Origin: Leucocoprinus leucothites
Lineage: Eukaryota; Basidiomycota; Agaricomycetes; Agaricales; Agaricaceae
DNA length: 64,000 nucleotides
Assembly (NCBI GenBank): GCA_013368445.1
Contig: JAACJO010000006.1
Location: 682,001-746,000, forward strand
Direction of reading: 5' to 3'
This document shows, in pieces, positions 47,796-59,786 of the stretch. Each line of letters begins with the position of its first letter. Position 1 is the first letter of the stretch. Both the position numbers and the translations under genes were made by a program. The notes below the pieces were generated by a model. That model was not told where the DNA came from. It searched no databases and was given only the letters and a program-made list of their open reading frames with translations.

Positions 47796-48683
47796 GTGCA
47801 ACTACAAACTCACTCAAGCTCACTCTCGCTGTGTCACTCCTCTATACACCACCATTATCAGACATAGTAGTGTAGAACACAGTTTTGCATTAAGAGGTGA
47901 GATTTGTCCTTGCCTATAATGTATGGTTGCGGACAGATTAACAGGTGTTGAATAGAGAGTCTGAGATGTATGTACAGGATAATTTGGAAGAGTAGATTGC
48001 AGTGGATTGGTGTTGTAATAGTGTTGCGTTGCACATGTCAAGAATATGTACATGAATCACTTCAGGGTGAACCATTGATTTGAGGGATTTGTGCATTGCA
48101 AACTGTGTGCATTGGACCTGTCCAGCATTGTGGGTTAGTGGTTGACCTGGAAAGGCAGGTAACTTAAGGTGTACAAAATTGTCGAATAAACTGGTGATGA
48201 ACTGCAGAGCATCACCAAGTTTTTGCCAGGCCCTTCACAAGATGGAGACATTCTGACAGAAAGAAGGAAAGAAAAGTCGGAGAGGATGGATTACATGAAA
48301 CAACTTGAAAAGAAATAGGACAAATTGGCAATACCTTCTTGGTCATCTCAACTCTTGCCTCTCATAACTCAACTAAACAACCCCTCAACCCCTGTGTACA
48401 TGTCTTTTCATTCCTAGCATGCCCCTCTAAACACTCCCCCACCCTTTTTATATCTTCTAAGTCTAGATTAAAAACTGGAGGGTGATTAGGTAGTGTTTAA
48501 AGATGTGTACTGGGCTTCTATCAAAGTGGAGGGAAAGTGGTTGGTGGAGTGGAGGAGGGCAAGGGTTGGGAGATGGTGGTGAAGGTTGTGTGGAGGGCGA
48601 GGAAGTGGGAGAAGTGACAATGAAGGGTGAGGTGTTGTAGAGGCTGAGGGTGAGTGCTACATTCTTTGTGCTCAGTGGTGTTG
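47796..48683. other. Spacer without a supported gene
   Basis: AT- and TG-rich sequence with only short open frames. It lies at the change from the transposon block to the CpG-normal part of the window. Confidence 0.5.
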
Positions 48684-49079
48684 TCACATTCTTTGAAAAT
48701 GTGGTTGAGTTGGTGAGGGGAGGATCGACACATGAAATGGGTGATAATGTACAAGCAAAGACGGTTGTAGTGTGTGATTTGGAGTAAGGGGGAGAAGAAG
48801 GAGGTGATGGAGTAGATTATGTAGGAGTCTGAGAGGACAGAGGGACGTTTGGATGGGGAGTGGACGATGGTTATGCATATGAATAGTGGGATTTTGAAAT
48901 TTCCAGGATGGGCCCATGTCGATAAAGTGGTGGTCAGCCTTGAAGCAATCATCGTTATCATTGTTCAAGTTAGAGACGGTGGTGTTTTCAGGGTTGTGAG
49001 GTAATAAAGACGATTGTAGTGACTCAGAGGCACCATTGAACAGAGTTTCGACGACGCCACTTGTACCAAGATTCGACAA
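48684..49079 (-). CDS. Hypothetical protein, possibly divergent from N2
   Basis: A 131-codon frame starting MSNLGTSGVVETLFNGASES, whose first 80 residues have an ordinary amino-acid mix; the rest is His/Leu/Pro-rich low complexity, where a neighbouring frame (48521-48961) is also open, so an intron or frameshift is possible. The start lies about 320 bp from the N2 start on the opposite strand. No family recognised; it may not be a gene. Confidence 0.3.
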   Translation of the reverse strand: MSNLGTSGVVETLFNGASESLQSSLLPHNPENTTVSNLNNDNDDCFKADHHFIDMGPSWKFQNPTIHMHNHRPLPIQTSLCPLRLLHNLLHHLLLLPLTPNHTLQPSLLVHYHPFHVSILPSPTQPHFQRM

Positions 49080-49400
49080 CTTATTGAGCTATAGTAGTGC
49101 GTCGAGTTGGTGCTTCGGGTAGTTTGGGGAAAAAGTAAGCAGTAAACTCGAATTGTGATGAGTGTCGGGAACAGGCTATATTAGTGCACTCGCTGTGCAG
49201 TATGAAGCCAATTTGGCCGTCTATTACAATCCTAATGAGACTCCATCCACTGGGAACACTGCCTATGCGACACTTTAAATTTATTGGGCGCCAATCGTCT
49301 GTTTGTTGTCGTTCACACGCTCAAATAAAAGCTGTGAGAGTTGTGATGCTGCTCTCAGCAGCTCTTTGTTCCTTTTTCCACCATCCATCCCTTCGACACC

Positions 49401-51831
49401 ATGTCCATGTTCAACGAAGCTCAGGGTGTCGCAATTAATGGCGGAAAGTTTATCAATAATCCGACCACTTACAACCAATCTGGTCCAACAGGTGAGCCAT
49501 CCCTTACCACAAGTGGATCATGCTGACCTGGTGCTCAGGAATCGATATTCTCTATGAAGCCTCTACCCCAGAGGCATCCGTTGATGCTAAAGAACGAAGT
49601 TATGCTCCTTCGTGTTATGCCGGCACACGCGAGCAGTATATCGTGGACATCACAAACTGGGCCACTGCGAAGAACGAGGATGGTGCCATCCCCCCACTCT
49701 ACTGGATGAAAGGGCCTGCTGCTGTTGGAAAATCAGCCATAGCTCAGACCTGTGCCGAACACTTGAAGATTTCTGGAAATCTCGCCGCTGCGTTCTTTTT
49801 CTCCGTTAACGGCCGGCGCAAGGACCACACTCGCTTCTTCCCTACTCTCGCATATCAGCTCTCGACCATCCTCCCGGATTATCGCGAGATCCTTAATCGC
49901 AAAATCTTCGTCGACAGGACCCTCGTTAAGAAAACAATGCCATCTCAGTTCAGGTCCCTCATTGTCGAGCCCTTGCAGGAGCTGAGAGAGCTGGGAAAGG
50001 ATGTACGGAGAAGGGCCATTTTCGTTGATGGCCTAGATGAGTGTCAGAGCACAAGCGCACAGATGGAGATCATCGAGATCATTGCATCGTCAATTCGAGC
50101 TGGGTCTACACCATTCCGTTGGGCGGTCTTTAGCCGAGAAGAATCGCATATCATCTCCGCATTTGCATCCTTTACCGAGTCCTCCCTTTGTCATTCCGTA
50201 CTCCTATCAATATCTCGCAGAGCCGACGGGGAGATTGAACTGTACCTGCGCGGCGGGTTTGAGAACATACTTCGGCGTCGAAATCTCCTCCACCTCTCTT
50301 CCTCATGGCCCACGGGCGAGCAAATCCAGAGGCTTGTTAATGCTGCGGCGGGTCTATTTGCTCATCCAGCCACCGTTCTTCGCTTTGTTGACCGTCACTC
50401 ATATTCCGGCTTTGAGGGGACCTTGGAAGCTGTCCTCAACCCCATTGCACAACATGGTCCCCAGTCCTCTTCTGCATATGCAGAGCTGGATGCATTATAT
50501 ACGCTCATCTTGCAACGTGTTCCCAGCAACATTCTCTCGTCTATGCAACTCTTCTTCTCACAGATGGTTCATGATGATAGTGTTGTTGGCACACAGTGGT
50601 TCCTTGCCGGCCTGTGTAACGGGGTTGGCATCTCGGAGGGGACACTACGGGGCATTTACCATCATCTGCAAGCCGTCATAGACTGTCGGGAATATCCACC
50701 ACTCACTTTGGATGGGACTATCAATCTCGAACGGTCGTACTTTGACCACGACTTGCCATCCGCTTCCAAATCCTCACTCAATCGAACCCTCTCTCGTGTT
50801 CATGGTGCCATTGTTTTTCGCCACAAATCCTTTTATGACTTTCTCCGTGATCCGACTCGCTCATCTTCCTTCTGTGTCAGCACCCCGGCCACGCACCAGA
50901 ACCTCTTTGATTGTTTCATGCGGCAACATCACCACTATGCATCAAGCTATGTAGTCCAAGGCACAAGTATGTCTATTTTCATATATACCTAGTTGTACGC
51001 TCAATATTGTAATCAGAGCTGGTATTAAAACCAGGCATGGCCAGTTCGTCCTCCTCGCTCTCTTGGCCTCGAGGGAGCGAGTATGTGGACTCATATCTCA
51101 AGATGTTTGCCTTTTTCAGCATCTCGTTGTCCTTATCTCATGACTCTCCGTGGCTTCGTACATTTTTGGAGGTCGTTCCGTCGAGGTCGTTGCAAAAACT
51201 TGCGGAGCTTGATTATCGCAAATGCCTGCTTGGTTATATAATGTTGAATGGCATCGGAGTATTTTCAAAGTCTTGCCTTATTGGCCTCTCAAAGGCCGGG
51301 ATTTCGATAATCAACGAGGGCTCTGAGCTGATTCAACTCAAAGACTACAACAAATTTGATCCAGAGATATTCCTGGCAGTATGTGTATTTATCAACATGA
51401 TTTTCGACTACCAGCTAAAACGCTGACAGATGGTCGAGAGACTAGAGAGAGTAGGAATCATCAGGTCTTACCATCCTCAATTCGGTTCAAGTCGCGTAGC
51501 CTCTATCCTCCACGCCGTCTCTCGACAAAGACTATCTGGCAAGAATTTTGGCCTGTACAAACTCGGCCACGGGGATAGGTCTGTAATATGGTATTGGGAG
51601 TTTGACACGGAGAAGCGGTACTTTCATGAGTTCCGGACCGTGAACTATGAAGAGACAATGGCCTTTTACAAAGCGGAGAAGTTTACAATGTGGGACTTTG
51701 ATGAGCTCCAGCACAGGAGAGCGGTTAAGGACAAGCATAGGGACGGGCGTGAGGTGACCGAGCAACAGAAGGGAAGGAGTGATGATAAGGACGGGCTGGA
51801 TGACAGTGTAATACCACTCGCAATGGTCTGA
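49401..51831 (+). CDS. N2: NACHT-domain NLR-like protein, intact (760 aa, 4 exons)
   Basis: Exons 49401-49491, 49539-50966, 51017-51378 and 51430-51831 (introns 47, 50 and 51 nt, all GT-AG, phases consistent), giving 760 residues and TGA. N-terminus MSMFNEAQGVAINGG, an approximately 90-residue region typical of agaricomycete NLR-like proteins, Walker A GPAAVGKS at residues 89-96, Walker B AIFVDGLDEC at 190-199, the arginine-rich sensor region (FRWAVFSREE) after it, then helical winged-helix-like sequence, and a C-terminal domain of about 250 residues rich in aromatic residues (VIWYWEFDTEKRYFHEF). No WD40, TPR or ankyrin repeats are seen. The role in non-self or symbiont sensing is inferred from the family. 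Cytosolic: no signal peptide or membrane segment. Confidence 0.9.
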
Positions 51832-52066
51832 TTGCGGGAGTTAGTTCGTGGTTGTTTTCATTACCGTGTAAAATTTGAGTTTCTATACAAGCAGTCTCAT
51901 CATATTGTGCATTGCCTGAACTGGGCATACTCTAACGTGGACTAGAATCAGCTCGGACAAGATGCCCCTTCTCCGGTAACTAATCCATTCCGTGAATGCC
52001 AACTGGATCGAAGATTAGTCGGAGAAACGTCACTATGCATCAAACCAAGTACTGTGCGTCTCTGTA

Positions 52067-52731
52067 CAGTCATTGACCGCCCAGTTGTACACTATCAGTC
52101 AGTTGTACAGTAGACAATTCCGAAGCAATGGCTTGCATTCCAGCCAAACTTTTGCCATTCCTGATGCATTTTAAGCTTCTGCATACATAGAACATATTTT
52201 GAGAAGCTGAGCTACCGAGTTGACGTCGTGAGAACATAATTAGTCTAGAATCGGAAGTTCATCAAATTTGAAATCTGCTTATATTTCCTGTTCCTGTTCG
52301 CTGCGCACCCAAAAATTTACTTCAGAAGTTTCGAGTTGGCGTATACCTCACGCATGCCAAATTCTGAGGTGATTGCACGAGGGAGTCGTCATCAATAAAC
52401 ATCTTACTAGGTTCTATGCGGCTGATTGGAGAGACAGCGTGACATGGCGTGACGGGGCGGCAAAGGGAATTGGGGGGGATTATGTGTGTTGATGGAATGT
52501 GACAAGCACTTTGTCACACTGTCTCAGTGACTCGTATTTAGGCTACATAACGTTTTGTCGACTTTTCGAACTGCTCACACTTGAATACTTTCCGTATTCC
52601 TACTATCTTTATTTCTGACATAGTATACATGCTCTCCAATCCTCTCAAATATTTCCAGGAATTATAGACCGATCGTCCGCTCGAAAAGGCGAATACAAAT
52701 TTTGAGTGTACAACTGGGCGGTCAATGACTG
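52067..52731. mobile_element. MITE-1 (665 bp), TIRs of about 26 bp, TSD TA
   Basis: Begins CAGTCATTGACCGCCCAGTT (continuing GTACAC) and ends with its exact reverse complement; TA at 52065-52066 and 52732-52733. It has no coding frame. The first ten bases equal those of the pogo-type transposon at 29863-33361, so it is probably a non-autonomous relative of a pogo-like element. Confidence 0.88.
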
Positions 52732-52733
52732 TA

Positions 52734-53042
52734 TGGTTGCAACCGTGGTTGGGTGCGTGACAGGTTTGATGGTATCTGGCTAAGCAACCACTTCCATTTT
52801 TGGCGTGACCATCAACACATCTTCGGCGTATTTCATTTCATATTCAGAAAATGTTTGATCTTGGGTGGCTCCATAGCTGAATAACCCCAAAAAGGGGTAT
52901 TTTGAGACAGAAAAGAAGGCAAAAAAGCCAATTTTCTCACGCCCACTAGGCCTTTCTGTGATCCAAAAGGCCTGCGTTATGCGTGACAGTCCCTTCAAAA
53001 AGCAACGCAACCGAGCTGGCGTTACCGTGACGGTTGTAACCA
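52734..53042. mobile_element. MITE-2 (309 bp), TSD TA, adjacent to MITE-1
   Basis: Ends TGGTTGCAACCGT / ACGGTTGTAACCA (one mismatch), between TA at 52732-52733 (shared with MITE-1) and TA at 53043-53044. No coding potential that I trust; the minus ORF 52780-53274 runs through it and beyond. Confidence 0.65.
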
Positions 53043-53044
53043 TA

Positions 53045-54857
53045 CAGAAAGGCACAGTAAGTCGTAAACCCGGTAGCACAGTGAGCCGTCCTGTCTCTAA
53101 CGAGGCCCCCGTGCACCCGATGGTGCCCGAACCCTGTAAGGGGAGCACCTCGTGACGGGGTATAGAAACGGTAGGCAGGATACTTGACACTTGAGGCAAG
53201 CTGGATATCGGCACGCAGGCCGATGTGCCTCTACGGAGACCTTGACGGGCGCGGGGCCTGAACGAGGTGCACATCCACCACCAGACGTAAACAGCCGACG
53301 AGAAATTTTGCTGGCGACCATGAAGGCTTGATGGAACATTCGACCTCAGTGTTCACCGAATCTTAAAAGTCAAGAAGACGCCCACCGATAAGCACGTACC
53401 TACAGTTCCTATGTCACCTCCAGGAATCAACAAGATCCTATTCAATCTAGTCACACTCCCCGCCAACATAATATTCGCAAGAACATATGGATAAACATTA
53501 TGTTCCACACGATCCATATCATCACCGCATGAACGGCTTCGGATACACGCCTGCAATCACTGACTTCGATCCCGCTCGAAACGCCTCCTCTGGTTCAAAC
53601 GGATTCCATCCCCTCCACAACTCTTTCCTATGCCAAAGCCGGACAATGTTATCTCAACTAAAGAACCTCCACCTCCGTCCTTTGAAAAACGGGAGGAAGA
53701 GCTTGTCAAGGGGCCTATTTCAGAAATCCAGCAAGGTTATTGAGCAACATGTGAGCCACATGAGGGGAGACACATATACCTGTGTGTGTAAGCAAAGTAA
53801 GGATACTAAGCACCTACGGAACGTCTTTGTGCGTGTCATTTCCTTGCTACTAGTCGTAGAAGAAATATTACTTTGGCCAGAGTAAGAGCCCTGGACCATT
53901 CCACAAGCCGAGTAGTGTGATCTTCGCAGCGGAAGTATCAGTGAGACGGTTCGCATCGGACATTATTGCTGCGAGGACTCGAGAGGTGAGTGAAAGTGGA
54001 GGAACGGACATGGCTCGATGTTTCGTGTATGCTGGTAGGCTTGAATTCGAGCTCAACAGCTCTCCTCCATCCACCTTTCTACCAGCGGACAAGTAGTCAA
54101 GAACGGAGTTAGGTGTCCACCAGGAGACGTAGCAGGTGGACCCGCCATGGCTGATGTTAAACTATACGAACCATGATGTAGGTTGTAGAGGTTCCGAACT
54201 CTGCAAATCTAAGTGTTTGATTTACAGGCAATGGTAGCATCGGCGTACTAATACATACGTTCGTCTGCTTGACATTCATCGTCCACCCATCCAACCTCAA
54301 CTAATTATCTCCTCAACTCTCCAGGGATCACGCTCCCTCTCTGCGACTTGACGATGCAGCTGCTAGCATGCTAATGCCCTGGCACGGTGAGTTGGCATGT
54401 GCAAAGAAAGTATCATCCTAATTGCGCACAGAGCTCGGTGTGCCAATATCAGTGAGAACGAAAGGTAACGGCGGTCTTGTATTTTTGAATGGTTTGTGTG
54501 TTTGATTTAGATTTTATGCGAGTCGGACATGAGCTGAAGCCTCCAATTGATGCGAAGGCCAAACGCCTGGATCGATTCAGGCCCCGACATATCGTCCGAA
54601 CTGACCATAACATCAGTTCCGCTCCGAGATTGTGCGGGATATAAGGCTCACCTCCGTATATCGACCTCAGTGACCATTGTCCTAAAATCCATCGAAGTTG
54701 TCTCCGCGGACTGAATAACGAGGAAACACATGAGTGGCCTCGAGGCTTTGTCTCTCCTTCTTTCTTCCCGCCTCACTACGATCCACATCAGATATCGGGT
54801 GGAATAATAAATCATGATACCACACCAGTGGTGCCACACGACCCCAATCACTCGCAC
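53045..54857. other. Region with only weak, unresolved coding signals
   Basis: CpG-normal sequence. On the minus strand around 54150-53700 there are frames with a protein-like mix (MAGPPATSPGG near 54145; VLAAIMSDANRLTDTSAAK near 53970) that could be exons of one gene, but no set of splice sites joined them convincingly. The plus ORF 53487-53885 overlaps them and may be a shadow. Nothing recognised. Confidence 0.3.
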
Positions 54858-55297
54858 TCAACGTCGTCGAGACCATCGCGAGTTACTTGACCATGCGCGG
54901 GATGAATCCTTTCGCGAGCGAGGATAATTGAGTATGTCCGCTGGCTCAGATTCTCCTCCACCCCACCTCCATCCCGTCAATTCGTCTTCTTGTTCGAGGT
55001 TAAACTTGTGAAGGGCATCATGTTCACTGACCTTCCCAGCACCCTCCGAAAATAGACAAATCAGCCAACCCGTACGAATTAAATATCTTGAAACCAACCT
55101 TGTTCGTATGCCCAACAACGCGCTTCGCAAACTCCCTCATCTCCCTCAACCTCTCCTCAATCTCTTCATCCTGCCCCTCTTCATCGTGTAAAAGGATACT
55201 CTTCAGGCCACCAGATGATGGCATTTGACACCCAAGGCGCGAGTTTGTGTGACCGAGCGAGAAAGCGGAGTTCTCTGAGGGCAAGAGGAAGAGACAT
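54858..55297 (-). CDS. Hypothetical small protein, exon structure unresolved
   Basis: A start in good context (ccaacacaATG, 55297) reads MSLPLALRELRFLARSHKLAP. A neighbouring frame then carries the best coding signal, LLHDEEGQDEEIEERLREMREFAKRV broken by a frame change from the first, and a third stretch (HKFNLEQEDELTGWRWGGGE) follows what may be an intron from about 55101 to 55028 with acceptor GTCAG. The helical, charged middle suggests a small coiled protein. I do not recognise it, and an indel may have broken it. Confidence 0.35.
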
Positions 55298-55461
55298 TGT
55301 GTTGGCGGGAGTGGATGTATTTTTTCCTGAGCGCGCAGAGTGAGATATGTAGTGATTCATGAGTGTGAGTGAGGGTGAAATGATGGACCTTGGCTTTAAT
55401 AAGAAGGCCTGATCTCAACTCAACCTTGCTCAAATTCGAACTCGCACCATCCGTTCTAGCC

Positions 55462-56023
55462 TCATCGTTCCCTCTCCTGTTTTCTCGTTTCCCACGCAAA
55501 CTGTAAGGCGAGAGCCCGGTTTTGGCGTTTGTGAACGCAATGCAAAAGGCGATGCTGTGGAGATGATGTCGTAGACGGGGAATGTTGACAGCGATAGTGC
55601 GAGCTAACTGTACTTGGCTTAGGACCAGGCAGAGTCATCCCCGGCCTATTATCCGTAGGCGATGCTCCTGTCTGACCAGCAGCAACAACAAACACATCTT
55701 ACTCTCGCTCGACGACTACTCGAACCAGAAGGGGTAGAAGAATCAGACGGTGCTGAACAAAGAGAAGGCAAAGATGGCAAGACCAAAGGAAGAACCTTGT
55801 ACAAATCGTTAGGTGTCGCTAGAGAAACGCCTTGAACGGGACTCAAAGCCAAAGTTTCGCGCAACTTCAGCATCCTGCGTTATTGTGGGACAAAAAAAAC
55901 CTGCATGATTGTGTGAATTTCTTCAGCTCTCCATCGAGGTGCTGCGAGCTCATCATGCATAGTAGCCAGCAAACGACGAGTGTTGCCTAGCTGAGGCCTG
56001 CCTCGCGGGCCGTTTGCTGGCAT
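55462..56023 (-). CDS. Hypothetical protein, exon structure unresolved
   Basis: Starts at 56023 with MPANGPRGRPQLGNTRRLLA and continues to HTIMQ near 55900. Further frames on the same strand read MLKLRETLALSPVQGVSLATP (from 55873) and VVAAGQTGASPTDNRPGMTL (from about 55690), the latter ending at a plausible intron (GTACAG...CCACAG, about 55623-55565). The joins between the first three pieces do not keep frame with introns of normal size, so either a short unusual intron or a mutation is present. Divergent to N3. Function unknown. Confidence 0.35.
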
Positions 56024-56082
56024 CAAGACGTCAGCGCGAGAGCAGTTCTTAACTCATCACGTCTCGTCTGTTCCGTCTTCGA

Positions 56083-58626
56083 GTGGCGCAGGTGGATCCG
56101 GAATTCGTGCATCTCAGCGGTGGACTTTGCTGTCTTCCAAATGCTTATGTTCCAATTTCACGGGCGCCAATCAACTGCTTGACGTTGCAAAGTTGTGATG
56201 GGAGGGCCCAACATTTCTTTGTCCTCTCCTCCACCGTCTATCCCCTCAACGTCATATCTGTACTCCCTGGAGCTCACGACTTCGTAATAAATGGCGGAAC
56301 AATCATCAATGCACAAACTACTTATAATCAATCTGGTACAACAGGTGAGTCGTCCCCTTATTACTGCACTGATCATGCTGATCTGGCTCTCAGGAATCGA
56401 CATCCTCTATGATGCCTCTACCCCAGAGGCATCCGTCGACGACGCTGAAGAACGAAATTATCCCCCTTCGTGCTATGAAGGCACACGAGAAGCAGTATAT
56501 CAAGGACATCACAAACTGGGCCACTGCGAGCAACGAGGATGGTGCCATCCTACCACCCTACTGGATGAAAGGGCCCGCTGCTGTTGGGAAATCAGCTGTG
56601 GCTCAGACCTGTGCCAGAAGATTGAATACCTCTGGCAGTCTTGCCGCTGCGTTCTTCTTCTCCATCAACGGGCGGCGCAAGGACCATACTCGCTTCTTCC
56701 CTACTCTCGCGTATCAGCTCTCGACTACCCTCTCAGAATATCGTGACATCGTTAATCGCAAGGTCTCCATTGACAAGACCCCTGTTAAAAAAACTCTGCC
56801 GTTTCAATTCAGATCCCTCATCGTTGAACCGTTCCAGGAGTTAAGTGAGCAAGGAAAGGGTGGACGAAGGAGAGTCATTGTCATCGACGGCTTGGACGAG
56901 TGTGAGAACACAAATGCACAGATGGAGATCATTGCATCGTCGATCCGAGCTGGGTCTGTACCATTCCGCTGGGCGGTCTTTAGCCGAGAAGAGTCGCATA
57001 TCGTCTCCGCATTCGCATCCTTTATCGAGCCCTCCCTTTGTCATTCTGTACTCCTACCGATATCTCGCCAAGCTGACGGGGAGATTGAGCTCTACCTGCG
57101 TGGCGGGTTTGAGGACATGCTTTGACGTCGAAATATCCTCCACCTCTCTTCCTCGTGGCCCACGGACGAGCAAATCCGGAGGCTTGTTCATGCTGCGGCG
57201 GGTCTATTCGCTCACCCAGCCACTGTTCTTCGCTTCATTGACCGTCATTCATATTCTGAATTTAAGCAAATCTTGGAAGTTGTCCTAGCTTCCATCGCAA
57301 ATCCCGGTTCTCATTCCATTTCTGCGTTTGCAGAGCTAGATGCACTATATATGCTCATCTTGCAACGTGTTCCCAGTAACATTCTCTCGTCCATGCAGCT
57401 CCTCTTGTCGAGAATATTTTTTCATTACCCTCCTGAAAGCTACACCACCAATCTCGTTACCTTCTGTAACGAGGTTGGCATCTCGGAGAGGTTCTTCCGG
57501 GACATTTACCATCATCTACGGGCCGTCATGTCCTTGCACGAATTTCCATCACCCACCCTTGATGAAACCATCGATCTAGAACGCTCGTTCTTTGACCAGA
57601 ACTTACCATCCACATCCAGACTCCGACACCTTCAAACCCTCCCTCGCATTTATGGCGCCATTGCTTTTCACCACAAATCCTTCTATGAATTTCTCCGTGA
57701 TCCCGCTCGCTCGTCTTCCTTCTCTATCATCACCCCGGCCATACGCCAGAACCTCTTTGATCGTCTCATTCAACAGCACCACCATTATGCGTCAAGCTAT
57801 GTAACTCAAGGCACAAGTATGTCTCTCTTCACTGTGCCGAGCTGTGTGCTCAAAATTCTCCTTCAGAGCTCATACTAAGGCCCGGTATCGCTAGTTCTTC
57901 CACCACACTCTCTTGGCCTCAAGGGAGTGAGTATGTGGATTCATGGGCCAAGGCTTTGGTACTTCTCAATATCTCAAGTTCGTTATCTTATGGTCAGCCG
58001 GGGTTTCGTATATTTCTTGAGGGCCTTCTGGCGAGCTCGTTGCAGAAACTCACGGAGCTAGATTATCGCAAGTACATGCTCGGTTCAATAATGCTGTACG
58101 GTACTGGGGTTTTTAGAACCATTGAGGGCTCTCAGTTTAATCAGATCAAGGATTACGCAGATTTTGATCCAGAGGCGTTCCTGACAGGATGTGCATCCAT
58201 CAACATAATCTTGACTTCCAGTTAAAACGCTGGTAGATGGTCGACAGACTTGAAAGGACACGAATTATCAGACCCTGCCATCCTCGACTCGGTTCGAGTC
58301 GCGCAATATTTGCCTTCTACGCTGTCCCTCGACGAAAACCATCTGGCAAGAAATTCGGCCTGTATAAATTCGGCCAAGGAGACAAGTCAATGATCTGGTA
58401 TTGGGAGTTTGACAAAGAGAAGCGGTACTTTCGAGAGTTCCAGACCGTGAACTATGAGGAGGCGATGGCCTTTTACAGAGCGGGGAAGTCTACAATGTGG
58501 GACCTTGATGAAGATGAGGATGGCAGTAATGTGGAGGACAAGGATGTGACCCAGGAGTGGCAGCGGGACAATGAAGTCCAGCCTCTTGTTGACGTAGAGA
58601 TACCATCCGAAACGGTTGGTGTGTAA
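56083..58626 (+). pseudogene. N3: NACHT-domain NLR-like tandem paralogue of N2, broken
   Basis: Same four-exon plan as N2. The N2 start ATG is ATA here (56252), although an in-frame ATG exists upstream at 56083. Intron 1 is 56345-56393, intron 2 57817-57866. Breaks: one extra base near 56488 (CACGAGAAGCAG against CACGCGAGCAG in N2), TGA at 57123-57125 (CGG in N2), and the third donor GTATGT changed to GGATGT near 58193. Walker A GPAAVGKS and Walker B VIVIDGLDEC are intact. The last exon frame 58237-58626 corresponds to the N2 C-terminus. Three independent lesions make it a pseudogene unless sequencing errors are involved. Confidence 0.88.
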
Positions 58627-59700
58627 GATTCAGTGTATGGTTGTCCAATGCCGTCGCACTTATTTAGCTAAGTCTCAGATATGCGAGCGTGGACTAGAGA
58701 CTCGATGATTACTCGCACCAGCCACTAACTTTAGCTATAGAACGCACTCCTTTGTTCTTTCTCTTTCCTTGTTCCTTTTGCACTCCTTCGATACTTTACT
58801 GGTCAAGCGCTTGAGTAATCCTGTACACGATTTAAGGAAACTTCTTTCCCATGGTTATTCTTTTCTGATTTGGATTTGAGTAATGATAGGTCGCAGGGCT
58901 ACTTCGAGGGTTTAAATTCTGGTTCGGTGAGATTGCCACCAACTGTCTGAATCCGCCACTGAGAACTGCGCAATTACTCATAAATTAGGATTTCGACACC
59001 TACTTGGCCCTGTGAGTACTACATGACAGGTACCGCATGCAACTACTAATGACCTTACGGCTAAGTATACCATCTCACCTTAACTTACGCCTCACAGCAG
59101 ACGTAGAATCTGCCAAATATCATGATGATGCTCGTGGGCTCATAACCAAAATACTTCAATCAGATAGCCCCGCAAAAATTGCGGGCTATCTATGTAACTT
59201 ATGTAAATCATATCAGCAAACTGACACGGGGAGATCCGAGTCTCTGATTGACGAGAGAGATCAATCCACCCCTTTCCCCTCTCACGCTGCCTCTTCGATC
59301 ACCAGCGGCTGTGGCACTTTAGCCGACCTGCAGACGCACCTCCGAGTCGTGGCTTTCGCTCTCAGTGGCGACAAACGTCATTCTTTGAGCATGCACTGAA
59401 AAACAGGGCACATAAGACCCATTAAAATTGCTGGTCTCCAACCTTCACTTCACCTCACAAAATCCACGGCAGCCCGACAACGTCCTGCGACTCAGGCGGG
59501 ATTAGCTGTGCGAAAAAACATTCCTGAAGAGCCTTTCCTCTGGGCCGATATACATCCAGCATCAACGCTTCTGAGCGAATAGCAAGAAATTCTACTCATG
59601 CCAACCGTGCTCACGATCATCCAACTTGACGTCCAACATTGCTGTTGACTGTCTGATTAGGCTCCACGCCAGTTCCGTCACCTACGGCCCTCACTTGGCG
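58627..59700. other. Spacer downstream of N3
   Basis: No recognised gene. A 120-codon frame at 59037-59399 (MQLLMTLRLS start) has no other support. Within it, 59162-59192 is an inverted repeat (AGATAGCCCCGCAA / TTGCGGGCTATCT, one-base bulge). Confidence 0.4.
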
Positions 59701-59786
59701 CACCCTCTATAAGTCTTAGCGTTCAGTCTTCTTGCAAAATCGAGTAAAGTTCAATCTTTTCTCTCTCTCCCTTTTCCAAGTTTAAA

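Noticed and set aside
48521..48961. 146-codon minus ORF
   Set aside because: Overlaps a frame with a better start (48684-49079) and is low complexity; not listed separately.
52780..53274. 164-codon minus ORF
   Set aside because: It runs from unique DNA through MITE-2, has no recognisable features, and is likely a chance frame.
56083..56412. N3 as a working gene using the upstream ATG at 56083
   Set aside because: The upstream ATG is in frame, but a frameshift near 56488, a TGA at 57123 and a lost splice donor remain.
59162..59192. Hairpin as a bacterial-type terminator
   Set aside because: The genome is eukaryotic and the hairpin has no T-run; possibly a short repeat remnant.
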